Counted from the stretch's first letter, positions 12,701 to 24,235 are shown. The stretch is 64,000 bases of DNA from Oreohelix idahoensis (GCA_024509875.1 JAMPIV010022925.1:313001-377000), one strand, 5' to 3'. The notes: generated by a model from the letters alone, not told the origin. Program-made: numbers and translations.

Positions 12701-13025
12701 AATGTCCTTCAATATTTAGAAATCTCTCTCTAACGTTGACAAACCGTTGACCGTTATCTCGGGAAAATGTCTGCAGTCTGATCTTGAAAAGGCACTGACT
12801 CGACTGGAGCTCTTCACGAAGTGATCTTCTGGTAACAAGTGAGTTTCGTGCAATGAAGCTGGTCTGAGTGAATTTACGTCGTACAATATACGATGAAAGT
12901 AGATGAATTCACTTCATGAACTGACGTAGTGAGTAGCCGAACTTGCTGATTTGAGCTTGATATCTTAGCGAATCAAGTTTTGACTAAGTGATCTTGGTAG
13001 GTAGGTAGACTCATCAACTTGTAAG
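9780..13025. other. unassigned AT-rich region
   Basis: I see no credible gene, repeat array or element terminus. Short frames such as 12171-12395 (74 codons, Arg/Glu/Lys-rich middle) have no recognisable motif. This may be decayed repeat or plain intergenic DNA. Confidence 0.4.
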
Positions 13026-13029
13026 TATG

Positions 13030-13125
13030 TATTCTTGATTCATAAAATACTCTTTTGAGTGAGTTGAACGTGCTATCTGTATATGCAAATCAACTTGTGA
13101 ATATGGAATCTTGATTCATAATGTC
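13030..13125. repeat. dispersed repeat, unit A
   Basis: Contains TCATAAAATACTCTTTTGAG followed by TGAGTTGAAC and CAAATCAACTTGTGAATATGG. The same order with about 80 percent identity recurs at 15567-15632 and again, shorter, at 15655-15705. Identity of the element is unknown. Confidence 0.6.
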
Positions 13126-13129
13126 ATAG

Positions 13130-15100
13130 AACGTCTGAACAAGCTCCTTTGTGTGATCTCTTACACTTTCAGCTCTACGGCAGTATCATTTCTTTTTCTT
13201 CATTTTTCTCACCAATCGCTTTTATTTGGCATAAATCATCCTTTTCATTCATTATGTTGCTCTATGTTGGATCTAGTAGGATGAAGTCTACTAGACGGAC
13301 GTATATGCTTTACGCGCAGAAATGTTTACGTTCCGCGAGGTAAATGCGATAATACCAGGTAAATTATACTGGTCATACGCTTATCCATTCTATCAGTCAG
13401 ACCATCTTTTGAAACGCGTCGGTGCAACATTTCACCCCAGGTGAAAAGCTGGTGACAATACGGTCTCGTCGATCGACATGAAAAAAACCCAAGATTGTCT
13501 GTCCGGACTGCCAACGACGGTGTCTGTTTGTCTGACAGATTACACAGAGGGTAGATGCGTTTATCGTTTTTTGTGGGACAATCCCTGGTGATTGTTACAG
13601 ATAATCTGTTTGGGTAGACATCTTGGCGGAAGACATTACGCCAGGCAAACATGGTCACATATTGTTGTGAGCCGGCGGAAATATTACCGTATGATTTGAA
13701 AGATGTCACGCGTTGGAATATTAAATTTAATACTTTAAAACATGTGGAGGGTATTTTGAAATTAGACACCCCAACCCAGTGCTAAAGAGCTTACGATTGG
13801 ATTAAAGTAAGAAGCCGGAATAAACTATGGATACTATTGGAACATCCGACGGAAGAACTATCTTTGATGTGAACTGAAAACTGCACATATAATGTAGTGA
13901 AATCAGAGAAACAGAACGGAGAGACTGCAGCGAACGTCATATGAGCGACTCACAGAAGCCAGAGAGACATCGGACTTAGAATTCCTACATTATAAGTTAC
14001 AGATCGAAGTATTTGAGAAACTTAAAACCTTAAAAAGTAAGCCCGCCTTTATAAATACAGAGACTGAAAAACTTAAGGGACCAGGACTTAAAATACGAAG
14101 ACTGGAAATCTAGAAATTGGATCACCCGTCATAAGAGAATTTTTCCCAGACCAAATGTTTCGCAGATTCACTCGTCATAAAAAGGATTCAAAATTTCCAG
14201 ACCAAGTGGTTCGAGAACTTATAACCTAAATTGCTCGTGTCCATTCTAACCTGCACGAGGAGATTGTGTATTCCCAAAACTTTGGGGTAAGTGTAACCAT
14301 TATTTGACAAATGTAAATTTGACATGTTTTCTTGCTAAGTGGTTATATATGAGGCTGGGAACCTCAACATATGAAACTAGTATATTCATAAACCACTACA
14401 GCAAGCGCTGGTGATTTCTTCTAGCTAGTCGTGCAGAAAACCGACAGCAGCGGTGACCCCAGACTCCAAATGGAGCAATGATGATTGATGATTACATCAC
14501 ATGTGCCTAAAGTGTATAATATTTTGTGAGGTACATGCACTTTGTTAATTGTAACTCAGGCAACTCATTATTCGCGCTGTCAAGACACATTTTCCCAGTT
14601 ATACCCAGAGGAATATGGTGAATTTTATTCATCTTCCCTGAGCTACACTGTGTACTCGGGAATTGAATTCTTCTGAGAGATTAACATTGGTTAGTAGACA
14701 ACGAGAATGCGCCTGTTAATTGGCAGCCCACAAATGTACTTAGCAGAGACATTAGTTTTCTATTTTGTCTAAAAAGGTCATGGTTACACCTTATCAGACG
14801 TTTCGAAGTACTGAAGTTACAACGCAACTCGTGTGAGATAAGTACACTCATCGCCAAGAAGTGACGAAAACCACAGCTGCAGGACTCCCTTATATCAGTT
14901 AAGTGCATATAAAAAGGCACCAGCAAAAGGGACATAAATTTCTGACTATTTCCTCACCCTAAATCTCTGTGAAGAGAAAATTCGATTCTAATATAAAAGT
15001 CACCAGCATTTTATTTATTTTAAACGGTTAATACTAATTGATTATTAAATTTGTTACATGTTATTTTAAAACTAAACAAACCTAGTTGATTCAGTTATTA
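13130..15100. other. unassigned region with one 147-codon frame
   Basis: The only frame of note is 13326-13769 on the minus strand (147 codons). Its product has Cys and Arg scattered throughout and no motif, signal peptide or repeat that I recognise. Without splice or homology support I do not call it a gene. Nothing else here stands out. Confidence 0.4.
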
Positions 15101-15129
15101 CATGTATGAAAGCAAACGTATGAGCCAGA

Positions 15130-15243
<114 letters not shown>

Positions 15244-15566
15244 AACAGAGCTATATCACTATAAGAGAAAATTCGCAGAATTAATTCAGCTGGAGGCTTG
15301 AACGGGCTAAAAACCATCGCTTAAATCCTTCACAAAAGGCGACGGACATATATAAGTTAACAAATGTTCAGCGCTAAGCAGCATTGTTCTTTAATTCTGA
15401 TTTATCTTGTGAATTTTCACTTAAGGTAGAAGAGTCATTAACCTTCTATCTACATATCTGCCAAGAGTAATCTTGTGCGAAGGTAGAAACCTTTGACGAC
15501 CCATTTAGATACTCTTGAGTTTTGGCCACTGTTGGACCACTAATGCAGAGCAGGGGAGGCCATCCA

Positions 15567-15705
15567 TGACACATAAAATACGCTTTTGAGTGAGTTGAAC
15601 TCGATATACGTATGAGAATCAACTTGCGCGTGCTTTAGCTTGACTCCGGCTGTAATTTTTCGAGTGAGTTGAACTTGATATATGGATATGGAATCAACCT
15701 GTGAG
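15567..15705. repeat. dispersed repeat, two units
   Basis: Two imperfect tandem units that each contain GAGTGAGTTGAACT, then GATATA and GAATCAAC(C/T)TG. They match the block at 13030-13125. The repeat is unidentified. Confidence 0.6.
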
Positions 15706-15744
15706 CACTTGATAAGCAGGTCAATAAAATGCTGCGCCAAAAAC

Positions 15745-15812
15745 GTTTACAAATGTGGACGAGATTTTCTTGTAACTTAAGAAGTGTAGGATGTCCTGTA
15801 ATGTGAGGTCTG
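15745..15812 (+). repeat. relic of gypsy leader sequence
   Basis: ACAAATGTGGAC...TTGTAACTTAAGAAGTGTAGGATGTC aligns with the sequence just inside the 5' LTR of the gypsy element at 27375-27460 (ACAAATGTGGACTCGTC, then TTTTGAACTTAAGATTC and GTGTGATGTC). It is probably a decayed fragment of the same or a related LTR element. The similarity was seen by eye and is short. Confidence 0.45.
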
Positions 15813-15819
15813 CTATTCA

Positions 15820-17415
15820 TATGTACGCTTCGCTAGTTTCTTTTTGGTTGGTCGCCAAGCACTTACTGTGTAGACTCAGAATGCTGCTGGACTGAAGACA
15901 CACAACGTGGCTTCATAAGTTTCACATCTAATATCAATGGCTCACTTTCTTTTATCTTATTCCTCACCACTTATCACTGTTTTTATTTATCTGGTAATTA
16001 TGTACGACTTGAGGCGCACATGATAATTGTTAAATATATTGCGCATTAAAGTGTGTGCTCATGTAAGTCTGTAAAGATGATCTAACAATCTAGGTTAAGG
16101 TATATACCTATGAATTGCTTTATATTATCCTAGAGGGAAAACCTTGGATTCGATAATCGGTTACGAATAGAAGTAATTAAAAACAGTCTTTCGCACATTT
16201 AGCTATGAGGATAGATGCAAAAAAAAGTCTTACCTACTGAATAATTTGTAAAAGATTTACTAACATCCTTTTCCCTTCGCAAATGCTTTAAGAACACTAT
16301 CAAATTAAAACTCCACAGATACGAATCAAATATCCGCACAGGAATGAAACAAACTGTACACAGGATATGCGGTAGGGAAGACTTAAACGCCGCGATGATT
16401 AAAACTCAGTACTGCCGTTCTGCCGAATATCTCGTTATATTCCTTGTTCCCCATTGTGTCAGATGTCGTCTCCTGTTGGTATGACTCTGCCTCCAATCCA
16501 ATAACTAGGTGTCCGTCTTACATTATGATGCTGTGACGTACGCAATCCACGTCAATCGCTAAAGTGGGTAAGCTCTCGCAACAATTTCTTCAATTTTGTG
16601 CTACGGGTTCGTTTTACGAAACAAACCGTGATTTTGGATTGGCCACCCAGTGCAGAAATCACCCGGTCCCCTCTGTCACAAAGCCTTTGTTGTTTTTTTC
16701 TTTCCCCGCTTCGCGTGAAGTGCGTGCTATTCTTTGTCTCCTGTTCGTGTGGCGGTTTTCTTAATCTCCTTGGTCTTTATCTCGCTAGGTACTCGACATC
16801 TATAAGGCTTAAACCCCTGTCATCGGCTACCATCTGGCAATACATATTCCTGTGCGTGTCACAAACCCTTTGTCGAGACATGCTATTGTGTCGCAAGATG
16901 GTGACAGTCATGTTGTTTAAACAGCGGATTAGGTATGAGCAGACTTCTCTCTATTGCCAAGCTGGGCTTCTCCTAAGGTAAACAATGCTCGTCTAAGGTA
17001 GCCAGGTTGTTTACCAAGATTCTAGCGAGGCGTTGTGGGTTCCGAAAGATAACGCAAGGTGGGGAAATAAATCAAGGGCGTGTTAAGTTACACTTAAGCA
17101 TAAACAGTGATTAAGAAAGATTACTTTAACAATGATGAAAGAGCAAAGCGAGAGAGAAAATAAATTAAGAAAGATGTTGGAAAAGATTAAGATTGATAAT
17201 ATTTCAGGAAATATTGAAAGAAAAAAACACATAGGTCAACAGAAAGAGAATATACTGGACAGTCTGACATGATGACAAGGAAAAAAGGCAACAACAGAAG
17301 TGATGAACTGTAGTGGAGACATGAAGTTGAAGACATACATGATCATCTACGCCGCCAGGCATGGTACTGGAAGAGGAAGAAGAAGACGAAGAAGTCTTCT
17401 TCTTTTCCGTCCTTT
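15820..17415. other. unassigned region
   Basis: Nothing recognised. The stretch 16560-16980 is richer in G+C and holds overlapping open frames (the longest 127 codons, plus strand) without motifs. Purine-rich sequence with a small GAAGAAGAAGAC/GTCTTCTTCTT inverted repeat lies at 17375-17405. Confidence 0.4.
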
Positions 17416-17540
17416 TGATGTTTATGTAATCGAGGAAGTGGAGGGGAACTGCGGTAAGACGTGGAATACAATGGATGGGTTTGAAAAAAAATCGAAAAAA
17501 GGTGATTCGTCTTACGAGGACAAAAGACAAAGAAAATAGT

Positions 17541-17569
17541 CTACGTTACGGCCACAAGGCCTTCGTCAG
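17541..17569 (-). ncRNA. hammerhead-like motif in Penelope left tail
   Basis: Reverse complement of the motif described at 21121-21149, with identical sequence: CUGACGA, an A, GGCC-UUGU-GGCC, then GUAACGUA. It lies in the 3' tail of the full-length minus-strand copy. The core position that should be A in GAAA is U. Confidence 0.45.
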
Positions 17570-17926
17570 GAAAGGAAAGAAAGTGAAGGCTAGATAGGAC
17601 ACATAAAAACTAAATAAAATAAAAACTGGGTACTTCCCTGAAGGCAAGAACCGAAATTCTGTCAAAATCGCTGTCTGTTGATGAGCGCGTGGCTGAACAG
17701 AAAGTGACTTCCGCCGCCCGATGTACACAATGCATACTAAGAAACTAAAAAACGAAACCGGACAATAAACTACCCAACGTGATAAAAGTGGGGACTGGAA
17801 ATAGAAGAGGACAGAATGAGTGGGAGATAAATAAATATGAAATAAAAAAAATGTATATGGCATACAAATAGAAGAATAGGATAAGAGTGGAAAGAGTAAA
17901 ATAGAGCAAGGGAGGAGAGGGTGACC

Positions 17927-20131
17927 TCAGACAAAGGTGTGAAAAGTGTTGAGACCGGCTGGTTTTAGACACCCCATGCGGTGGATAAGACGGTTCTCAA
18001 GCTGTTCTCGGCTGGCAGTGTCAGAGGAGCAGGATCGGATCGCTGTGACCTGGTTGTCGATGGGACCATGGTGGTCAGGACCATTGAAGTGTATAGCAAC
18101 TGGTGTGGACTTTTGCTAAGCGATGTCATTTAAGTGCTGGCTGAATCTGTCCCCAAGTCGTTTGCCTGTTTGGCCAATATAGGTTTTGCAGCAACGTTTA
18201 CATATGATCGTATAAATGACATTGCGCGATTCACACGTGAAGCTACTAGTGATGGTGTACGTAGCCTTAGGAAAGGACACCTTCTGGGTTGAGATGACAT
18301 ACTTGCACGTGTTGCATCGTGTCCGACCACAGGGTAGTGTGCCAAAGTGAGTGGCATTCTCCTTTGGGAGACGGCTGTGAACAAGAAGATCCTTCAAGTT
18401 CTTGTCACGTCTATATGCCACCAAAGGTGCTTCACTGAATACTTTTTGGGTCAGAGGCTCTGCTTGGAGGATAGGGAGGTGGCGGAAAAGGATCTGTTTG
18501 ACAGTAGTACTGTGAGGGTGATGGGTCAAGATTAATTTGACTCTATCCGAAGTGGATTTATGGTGAGGTTTGAGGGCCTCCAGACGAGAGATGGGGAGCA
18601 CACGTTGGAGAGCAGAGGTGAGAACATGTTCTGGATAAAGTCTGTTACGGAAGAAATCCAACATCTCATTTGCTCGTAAGTGGAAGTCATCGTCGTCTTG
18701 GCATAAACGACGGAGGCGGAGAAGTTGTGATAAAGGAAGGGAGTCACGACAAGCCCGAGGATGAGAAGAGGTATACAGGAGGTAGCTGTGGGCATCTGTC
18801 GGCTTGTAGTATACTGAAGTATTAAGGCCGGAGGGCGTGATAGAAATAGTAATGTCAAGGAAGTTGACAGATACTGTGGAGACGAGGGAGGTGAACTTGA
18901 TGGTGGGGTGAAAGTGGTTCACAAAGTCGATGAAGCGGTGTAAATCAGTCTCAGACATATCTGTGAGACCTATGCCATCATCGATATATCTGCGGTAAAA
19001 CCCAGGGAAAGGACCGGAGTATTGTTGCCATATCTGATGCTCCAAGTGGCCCATGAATAGACAGGCATAGCTGGGACCCATCTTCGTTCCCATGGCAACA
19101 CCACTAATTTGGTAAAAAAACTGACCATTGAATTCAAAGGAATTCAGTTGAAGGACCAGTTCAGCCAGACGGAGAAGAGTGACAGTGGATATAGAAGGGC
19201 AAGTGCGTTGGTCCAGAAAAAACCGAAGAGCTCGGAGACCATCCGAGAGGGGAATAGAGGTATACAGAGAGCAGACGTCCAGCAAGAAAAGACGGTAGGA
19301 GCGGTCTGCTGGGAGTCGGATAGAGGAGAAAGTTGTAAGAGCGTGATTGGTGTCTTTGATGAAGGAGGGAAGATTCTCAACGATAGGCTGGAAAATGCTA
19401 TCGAGGAAGTCAGAAATGTGTTCAGTAGGACAAGAACAGGCTGAGACAATAGGTCTTCCAGGGTTTTCAATCTTGTGAATTTTGGGGAGCATGTAGAATA
19501 CAGGCTTGCCCAAAGAGCTGTCATGAATCCTAAGACGAGATGCTTCGGGAGGAAGATCATTACTAGTGATAAGCTGTTTAATAGTGTTGTGTACAATGCG
19601 ATTGTTAGAGACAGTCGCATCGCTGGTCCTGAACCTGTAAAAAGAGCCATTGGTCAACTGGTTTTTACCTTCACTTAGGTACAAGTCCTTCTGCCAGACG
19701 ACAATGGCTCCTCCCTTGTCAGCCGGTTTGATGACAATGTCGTCTCTACGGCGAAGAAGGGAGAGAGCACTAGACTCTGCCGAGGTGAGATTGGAGTAAT
19801 GCAATCTACGAGGGCGGAGCTGCTGAATGTCATGGATGGTGTTCTTGATATACAGGTCCAGGGCATGAGAGGCTCCAGGTTTAGGTGTAAAGGGAGGTTT
19901 AGTAGAGTCAGAAAAGCGTGCGAAGATGTCAGATTCAGCCTGAGACTGCGGTGTGCTGTCTTTCTCTCTAAAATGGAGCTTCAGCCTCATGCGACGGTGA
20001 AACCGATGAACATCCTGGAGGAGATTGTATTGGTCTAGGGTCGGACGAAGAGGAACAAATTTTAAGCCCTTACTAAGAACAGAGCGCTCTCCCTCAGAGA
20101 GGGGTAGATCTGGGGGGATGCAGACTACCAT
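17927..20131 (-). pseudogene. Penelope RT plus GIY-YIG endonuclease ORF with internal TAG
   Basis: The open part (20131 to 18116) encodes 671 aa. From N to C it has a conserved N-terminal region, an RT with motif A FLLDVCSLYTSIP, motif B GVAMGTKMGPSYACL and motif C YRRYIDDGIGL, a KANATHF-like linker, and the start of a GIY-YIG nuclease (NVIYTIICKRC then KTYIGQTGKRLGDRFSQH). A TAG at 18116-18118 stops the frame inside the nuclease. The same frame continues for 62 codons to 17927 and includes the expected REQLENRLI segment with the catalytic Glu. RT and nuclease would normally act together in target-primed reverse transcription. The start ATG at 20131 lies exactly at the junction with the inverted copy, so some N-terminal sequence may be missing. 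Function is likely impaired unless the TAG is read through. Confidence 0.9.
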
Positions 20132-20764
20132 AAATCCACTTCGGATAGAGTCAAATTAATCTTGACCCATCACCCTCACAGTACTACTGTCAAACAAATC
20201 CTTTTCCGCCACCTCCCTATCCTCCAAGCAGAGCCTCTGACCCAAAAAGTATTCAGTGAAGCACCTTTGGTGGCATATAGACGTGACAAGAACTTGAAGG
20301 ATCTTCTTGTTCACAGCCGTCTCCCAAAGGAGAATGCCACTCACTTTGGCACACTACCCTGTGGTCGGACACGATGCAACACGTGCAAGTATGTCATCTC
20401 AACCCAGAAGGTGTCCTTTCCTAAGGCTACGTACACCATCACTAGTAGCTTCACGTGTGAATCGCGCAATGTCATTTATACGATCATATGTAAACGTTGC
20501 TGCAAAACCTATATTGGCCAAACAGGCAAACGACTTGGGGACAGATTCAGCCAGCACTTAAATGACATCGCTTAGCAAAAGTCCACACCAGTTGCTATAC
20601 ACTTCAATGGTCCTGACCACCATGGTCCCATCGACATCCAGGTCACAGCGATCCGATCCTGCTCCTCTGACACTGCCAGCCGAGAACAGCTTGAGAACCG
20701 TCTTATCCACCGCATGGGGTGTCTAAAACCAGCCGGTCTCAACACTTTTCACACCTTTGTCTGA
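20128..20764 (+). pseudogene. 5'-truncated Penelope ORF (C-terminal part)
   Basis: The plus-strand arm begins in the linker after the RT and reads through the GIY-YIG region (20162-20575, 137 codons), meets the same TAG as the full copy, and continues in frame to a TGA at 20762-20764. It lacks the RT entirely. Sharing the TAG with the full copy means the lesion predates the inverted duplication, or that the arms were formed in the same integration. Confidence 0.9.
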
Positions 20765-21120
20765 GGTCACCCTCTCCTCCCTTGCTCTATTTTACTCTTT
20801 CCACTCTTATCCTATTCTTCTATTTGTATGCCATATACATTTTTTTATTTCATATTTATTTATCTCCCACTCATTCTGTCCTCTTCTATTTCCAGTCCCC
20901 ACTTTTATCACGTTGGGTAGTTTATTGTCCGGTTTCGTTTTTTAGTTTCTTAGTATGCATTGTGTACATCGGGCGGCGGAAGTCACTTTCTGTTCAGCCA
21001 CGCGCTCATCAACAGACAGCGATTTTGACAGAATTTCGGTTCTTGCCTTCATGGAAGTACCCAGTTTTTATTTTATTTAGTTTTTATGTGTCCTATCTAG
21101 CCTTCACTTTCTTTCCTTTC

Positions 21121-21149
21121 CTGACGAAGGCCTTGTGGCCGTAACGTAG
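21121..21149 (+). ncRNA. hammerhead-like motif in Penelope right tail
   Basis: CTGACGA (family core CUGANGA), then A, a 4-bp stem GGCC/GGCC closed by TTGT, then GTAAC and the self-complementary ACGT followed by A, which would be the cleavage nucleotide. Penelope-like elements are known to carry small hammerhead ribozymes with a very short stem III. Here GAAA reads GTAA and I find no clear stem I, because both flanks are pyrimidine-rich. It is therefore a probable degenerate ribozyme. Confidence 0.45.
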
Positions 21150-21239
21150 ACTATTTTCTTTGTCTTTTGTCCTCGTAAGACGAATCACCTTTTTTCGATT
21201 TTTTTTCAAACCCATCCATTGATGTTTATTTAGCAATTT

Positions 21240-22500
21240 GTTTTATGCGATGAGGTTACCAGTTTACAGATAACATCACAAGCGACAGCACAATGTGTAT
21301 TTCTGCCGTCCTCTACATCTCTTTTCCCTTGCTATTCCAGAATAATGAATCTTTTGTTAGTCTTTTAATTAAACAGGTTTCCTCATTGTGTTTCTTACCT
21401 ATCACTTCAGCCCCACACTTAACTCCAGCTTTCAGATTGGCTGCATGCAGAAAGATCTTACAATGAAAATATGACAGGCGACTAGAACTGTGAAGTAGCT
21501 CTGTGCAGGACATAACGAATCCTTGGGGTAGTGCAAAACCAGAACTCTGCAGTTTAGCCCAGCACATTTTGAGAACCACCATGGACAGAAGGGAATGCAC
21601 AGTTTGCCACACTCTCCACGTGCTTGCTGGGAACCAGATGTGAAGATCCTTTAAATGTACGCCGGGCCAGGATATCATTCACAGGAAAGGAAATAGTGCT
21701 CATGACTTGAACTCAACAGTTTCCGCATGCCAGAAAACCACAATAAAAAGCCTAGACCTACAGTGTAGATAATGCCAAAGAATCCTCACCATGACATTGG
21801 TTGTGAAAGAGGGCAAACAGCAGTAACGACAACATCGGTAGCTTAATTTGCCGTGAGATGCATCATCTCATGACCAGTGTCATACTCTTCGTGTCCTCCA
21901 TTTTCAGCTGTTATGGCCTAGCTACTTTTGCGTTTGCTTTCAGCCGTTTATAGTGTCTAAAGTAATTACTCAATGTCTTTTTGTTAAATTGCACTGTTCC
22001 AACCATGTCCCCAATCTCTTTATTGCTAACTGGATTATTTCGTCTTTTTTTTTTACTGCTTTTCCACATCCCTGTTTTTTCTTTTTTAAGAGTGGTACTT
22101 TTTTCGGTCTAAGTTTGACATTGCTAGAGCTTATTCGGTACAACTGTTGTATCATCAAATACCATAATTCCCGCCGAAAGTTATATCGGTCGGTCGGTCG
22201 GTCAGTCACATTTTGCACACCTTCATTTGCGCACTTTTTCTATTTTCGAGAGAGTGCATTAACTTTCAATCATAAGGGGGTGCAACTGTATATGAAAGTT
22301 AGAAAATAATGGTATTGTTTCCCCTTATATGTACTCTCGCTAGAAAAGTGTGACGGTGTGCATTAAATCAACAGACAATCAAGATACTCTTCTGTACGGT
22401 TTCATTCGGGAAACGGATTTAACTCATCATTTCTCTTAAAAATAACCTTAAAATGTAAGTTTTCTGATTGTTTCTTCGAGACAAAATTTTAATTTAAAGT
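21240..22500. other. unassigned region
   Basis: No firm gene. A minus-strand frame at 21313-21678 (121 codons) ends LTKDSLFWNSKGKEM, which faintly recalls the LINE tail SITRQSLFWNPQGKRG, but the rest does not match. A four-fold TCGG run lies at 22186-22203. Confidence 0.4.
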
Positions 22501-22517
22501 ATTGCAGACGTATTATT

Positions 22518-22607
22518 ATGGATCAAAATGATAAGATGGCTAAAAGGAAGAGACGATCGCGTCTTTCACAGCGAGCAAGCGAGACTATAGAAGAAGCAGC
22601 AATGTAA
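22518..22607 (+). CDS. 29-aa basic peptide, possible Helitron N-terminal remnant
   Basis: A short frame of 29 codons with a basic centre, AKRKRRSRLSQRASETIEEA. The RASET...E(E/Q) pattern with flanking basic residues occurs near the N-terminus of many invertebrate Helitron or PIF1-helicase-like proteins. A Helitron-like 3' end follows 36 bp later. This is recognition from a short motif only; it could be coincidence. Confidence 0.3.
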   Translation: MDQNDKMAKRKRRSRLSQRASETIEEAAM

Positions 22608-22642
22608 TACGTGTAACCGAAACAACACACTATAATTAAAAA

Positions 22643-22670
22643 CCTGCCAATTTTGGCGGGTTGTTGCTAG
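22643..22670 (+). repeat. Helitron-like 3' terminus (hairpin plus CTAG)
   Basis: CCTGCCA-ATTT-TGGCGGG forms a 7-bp stem with one G-T wobble and a 4-nt loop. Six nucleotides further is CTAG followed by T. Helitron 3' ends have a short hairpin close to a terminal CTRR, inserted before T. The matching 5' TC end was not located. Confidence 0.4.
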
Positions 22671-22842
22671 TTTACACATAATTTGACACGCTGAAACGAA
22701 AGAGAGTAATCATAATGTTAGAAAGCACAAATATTAATAAAGGCCAGAGAATGTTAAAGAACAGGTACTAGCAACAAACAGCAGCTGTTCGAAATAACAG
22801 CCAAATAAAAATATTTCAGCAGATAAAAATGGGAGTTAGGTT

Positions 22843-23285
22843 TTGATATTTGGATGATTACTGTTATTGATTTGGAGGATTACTTGTACTGATATGCATT
22901 ATAATTTTTATATTGATTTGGATGATAATTTGTGATGATTTGGATAGTTACTTTCATTGATCTGGATGATAATTTGTGATAATTTGGATGCTTACTGTTA
23001 CTGATTTTGATGATAATTTGTGTTGATTTGAATGATTTCTTTTATTTGGATGATTACTTTTATTGATTTGGCTGATTACAGTTATTGATTATGATAATAA
23101 TTTGCGATTATTTAAGTGATTGATTTTACTGATTTCGATTATTACTTTTATTGATTGGAATTATTACTTGTATGTATTTTGATGATTATTTTTTTAAATT
23201 GAATGATTACTGCTTTTTGTTGGATTTATTGCTTTTATTTATTTGAATGATAACCTTTCCTGATTTGGATGATTACTTTCAGTGA
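22843..23285. repeat. degenerate 22-bp AT-rich minisatellite
   Basis: About 20 imperfect units around TTGGATGATTACTTTTATTGAT. Units vary in length (about 18-24 bp) and sequence, so this is an old array. No coding potential. Confidence 0.85.
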
Positions 23286-23289
23286 GGAA

Positions 23290-23815
23290 ACTATCCATCC
23301 ACTACATTGTATCACCCGGGGGTCTCAAGGGAAACAGTTAAAAAATTTGTTAATGCTCTGTTCAGCAAGTCGTAAGAAGTAACTATTGCGAGATTCTGCG
23401 TTGGGCTGGTAATCTCATTATGTACAACAGATTGCAACAAAAACCCCTACTGTATGAGCCCATGTTTTGATGCAGGCTTCCATGCTAAGTAAGGATTTAG
23501 GAACGAGATGATGATGATGATTCATTTCACCACTACTGATTTCTCTAGTCTTACTGTTCTACCTTTTCTTCAACACTTTCTCTTTATTTTATTTGCTGTC
23601 CCTTGACAACCACACCACGTCTCCAGCTAATCTAGCCACGCTTTCCTGGATAGATCATTGTAGGCTGAAACTTTCTTTCCTTTTTCCTTTTAAATGTAAG
23701 CGAGAGGCTCGTAAATTCAAACGATGAAAAATTCCCTAATCACGTAAAAACAGCGCATAGCAGATGGGCAACAGAAATCAAGAAATGGGTGGAAATGCAT
23801 ACAAATTGAATTCAA
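23290..23815. other. unassigned spacer, possible retroelement 3' end
   Basis: Sequence leading into GAGATGATGATGATGATTC at 23503-23522 could be the end of a retroelement with a (GAT)n tail, but I recognise no coding portion. Confidence 0.3.
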
Positions 23816-23824
23816 CATTTTGAG

Positions 23825-24235
23825 ACATCTGATGACATTCAATAACAGAATGAATAAAGCCAGAACAGCCGTTGCAAATCTAAATTACAGTACATTTGGA
23901 AATCTTCTCAGTACAGCACAAACACCAAATGAAGATGTATAACCTTAATTGCGTACTTTCTGTACTTTTGAATGGCGCGGAGTGCTGGAGAGTAATAGTA
24001 AAGTAAATGTCCACAGTATCCTCATTTCACACAACCTGCCTAAGGACAATTATACACATTTTTTGGGGCCGAATATCATCTCCAACCAGGAACTGCTTAC
24101 TCGGTGCAATCAAAAAAGCATGCATACCATCAACAGTTAGAGGAACATTAAGTGATATAAATGTGTTAAGGTGTCTGAGAACGGAAGAAAGAATAGTAAA
24201 CCTGTACCCTTCCGTTGACGTAACAGCAGACGTCT
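23825..24235 (+). pseudogene. LINE RT thumb fragment (44.7-kb family)
   Basis: Translations in shifting frames match the LINE at 44739-45852 in order: RMNKARTAV, then LSVLLNGAECWRV, then LSSFHTTCL and IFWGRISSPTRNCLLG (counterparts there: RMNKARTAF, LSVLLYGAECWRV, SSFHTTCLRKI, FWPNTITNQDLLTR). At least three frameshifts and several substitutions make it an old 5'- and 3'-truncated copy. Confidence 0.75.

Larger units (their letters stand above)
17426..21220 (-). mobile_element. Penelope-like element with inverted partial copy
   Basis: A complete minus-strand copy (5' end near 20131, 3' tail running left to 17426) is joined head-to-head to a 5'-truncated plus-strand copy (20128-21220). The arms 17469-18560 and 20128-21220 are inverted repeats with only about three differences over roughly 1.09 kb (for example A/T in the DNQVT/DIQVT codon and one base in a T run). 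Both copies meet at the shared ACCAT. The 9-bp motif GATGTTTAT lies immediately outside both ends (17417-17425 and 21221-21229), a good candidate target-site duplication. The left tail is about 43 bp longer than the right. Partial copies in tandem or inverted order are typical of Penelope elements. Confidence 0.9.

Noticed and set aside
13326..13769. 147-codon minus-strand frame as a host exon
   Set aside because: No recognisable domain, no convincing splice sites at its ends, and no neighbouring exons seen.
14275..14300. GGGGTAAGTG as a splice donor of a host gene
   Set aside because: A lone donor-like string without an open upstream frame or a matching acceptor is expected by chance.
21313..21678. 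121-codon frame ending LFWNSKGKEM as a LINE tail
   Set aside because: Only about ten residues resemble the LINE; the rest has no match, so it is left unassigned.
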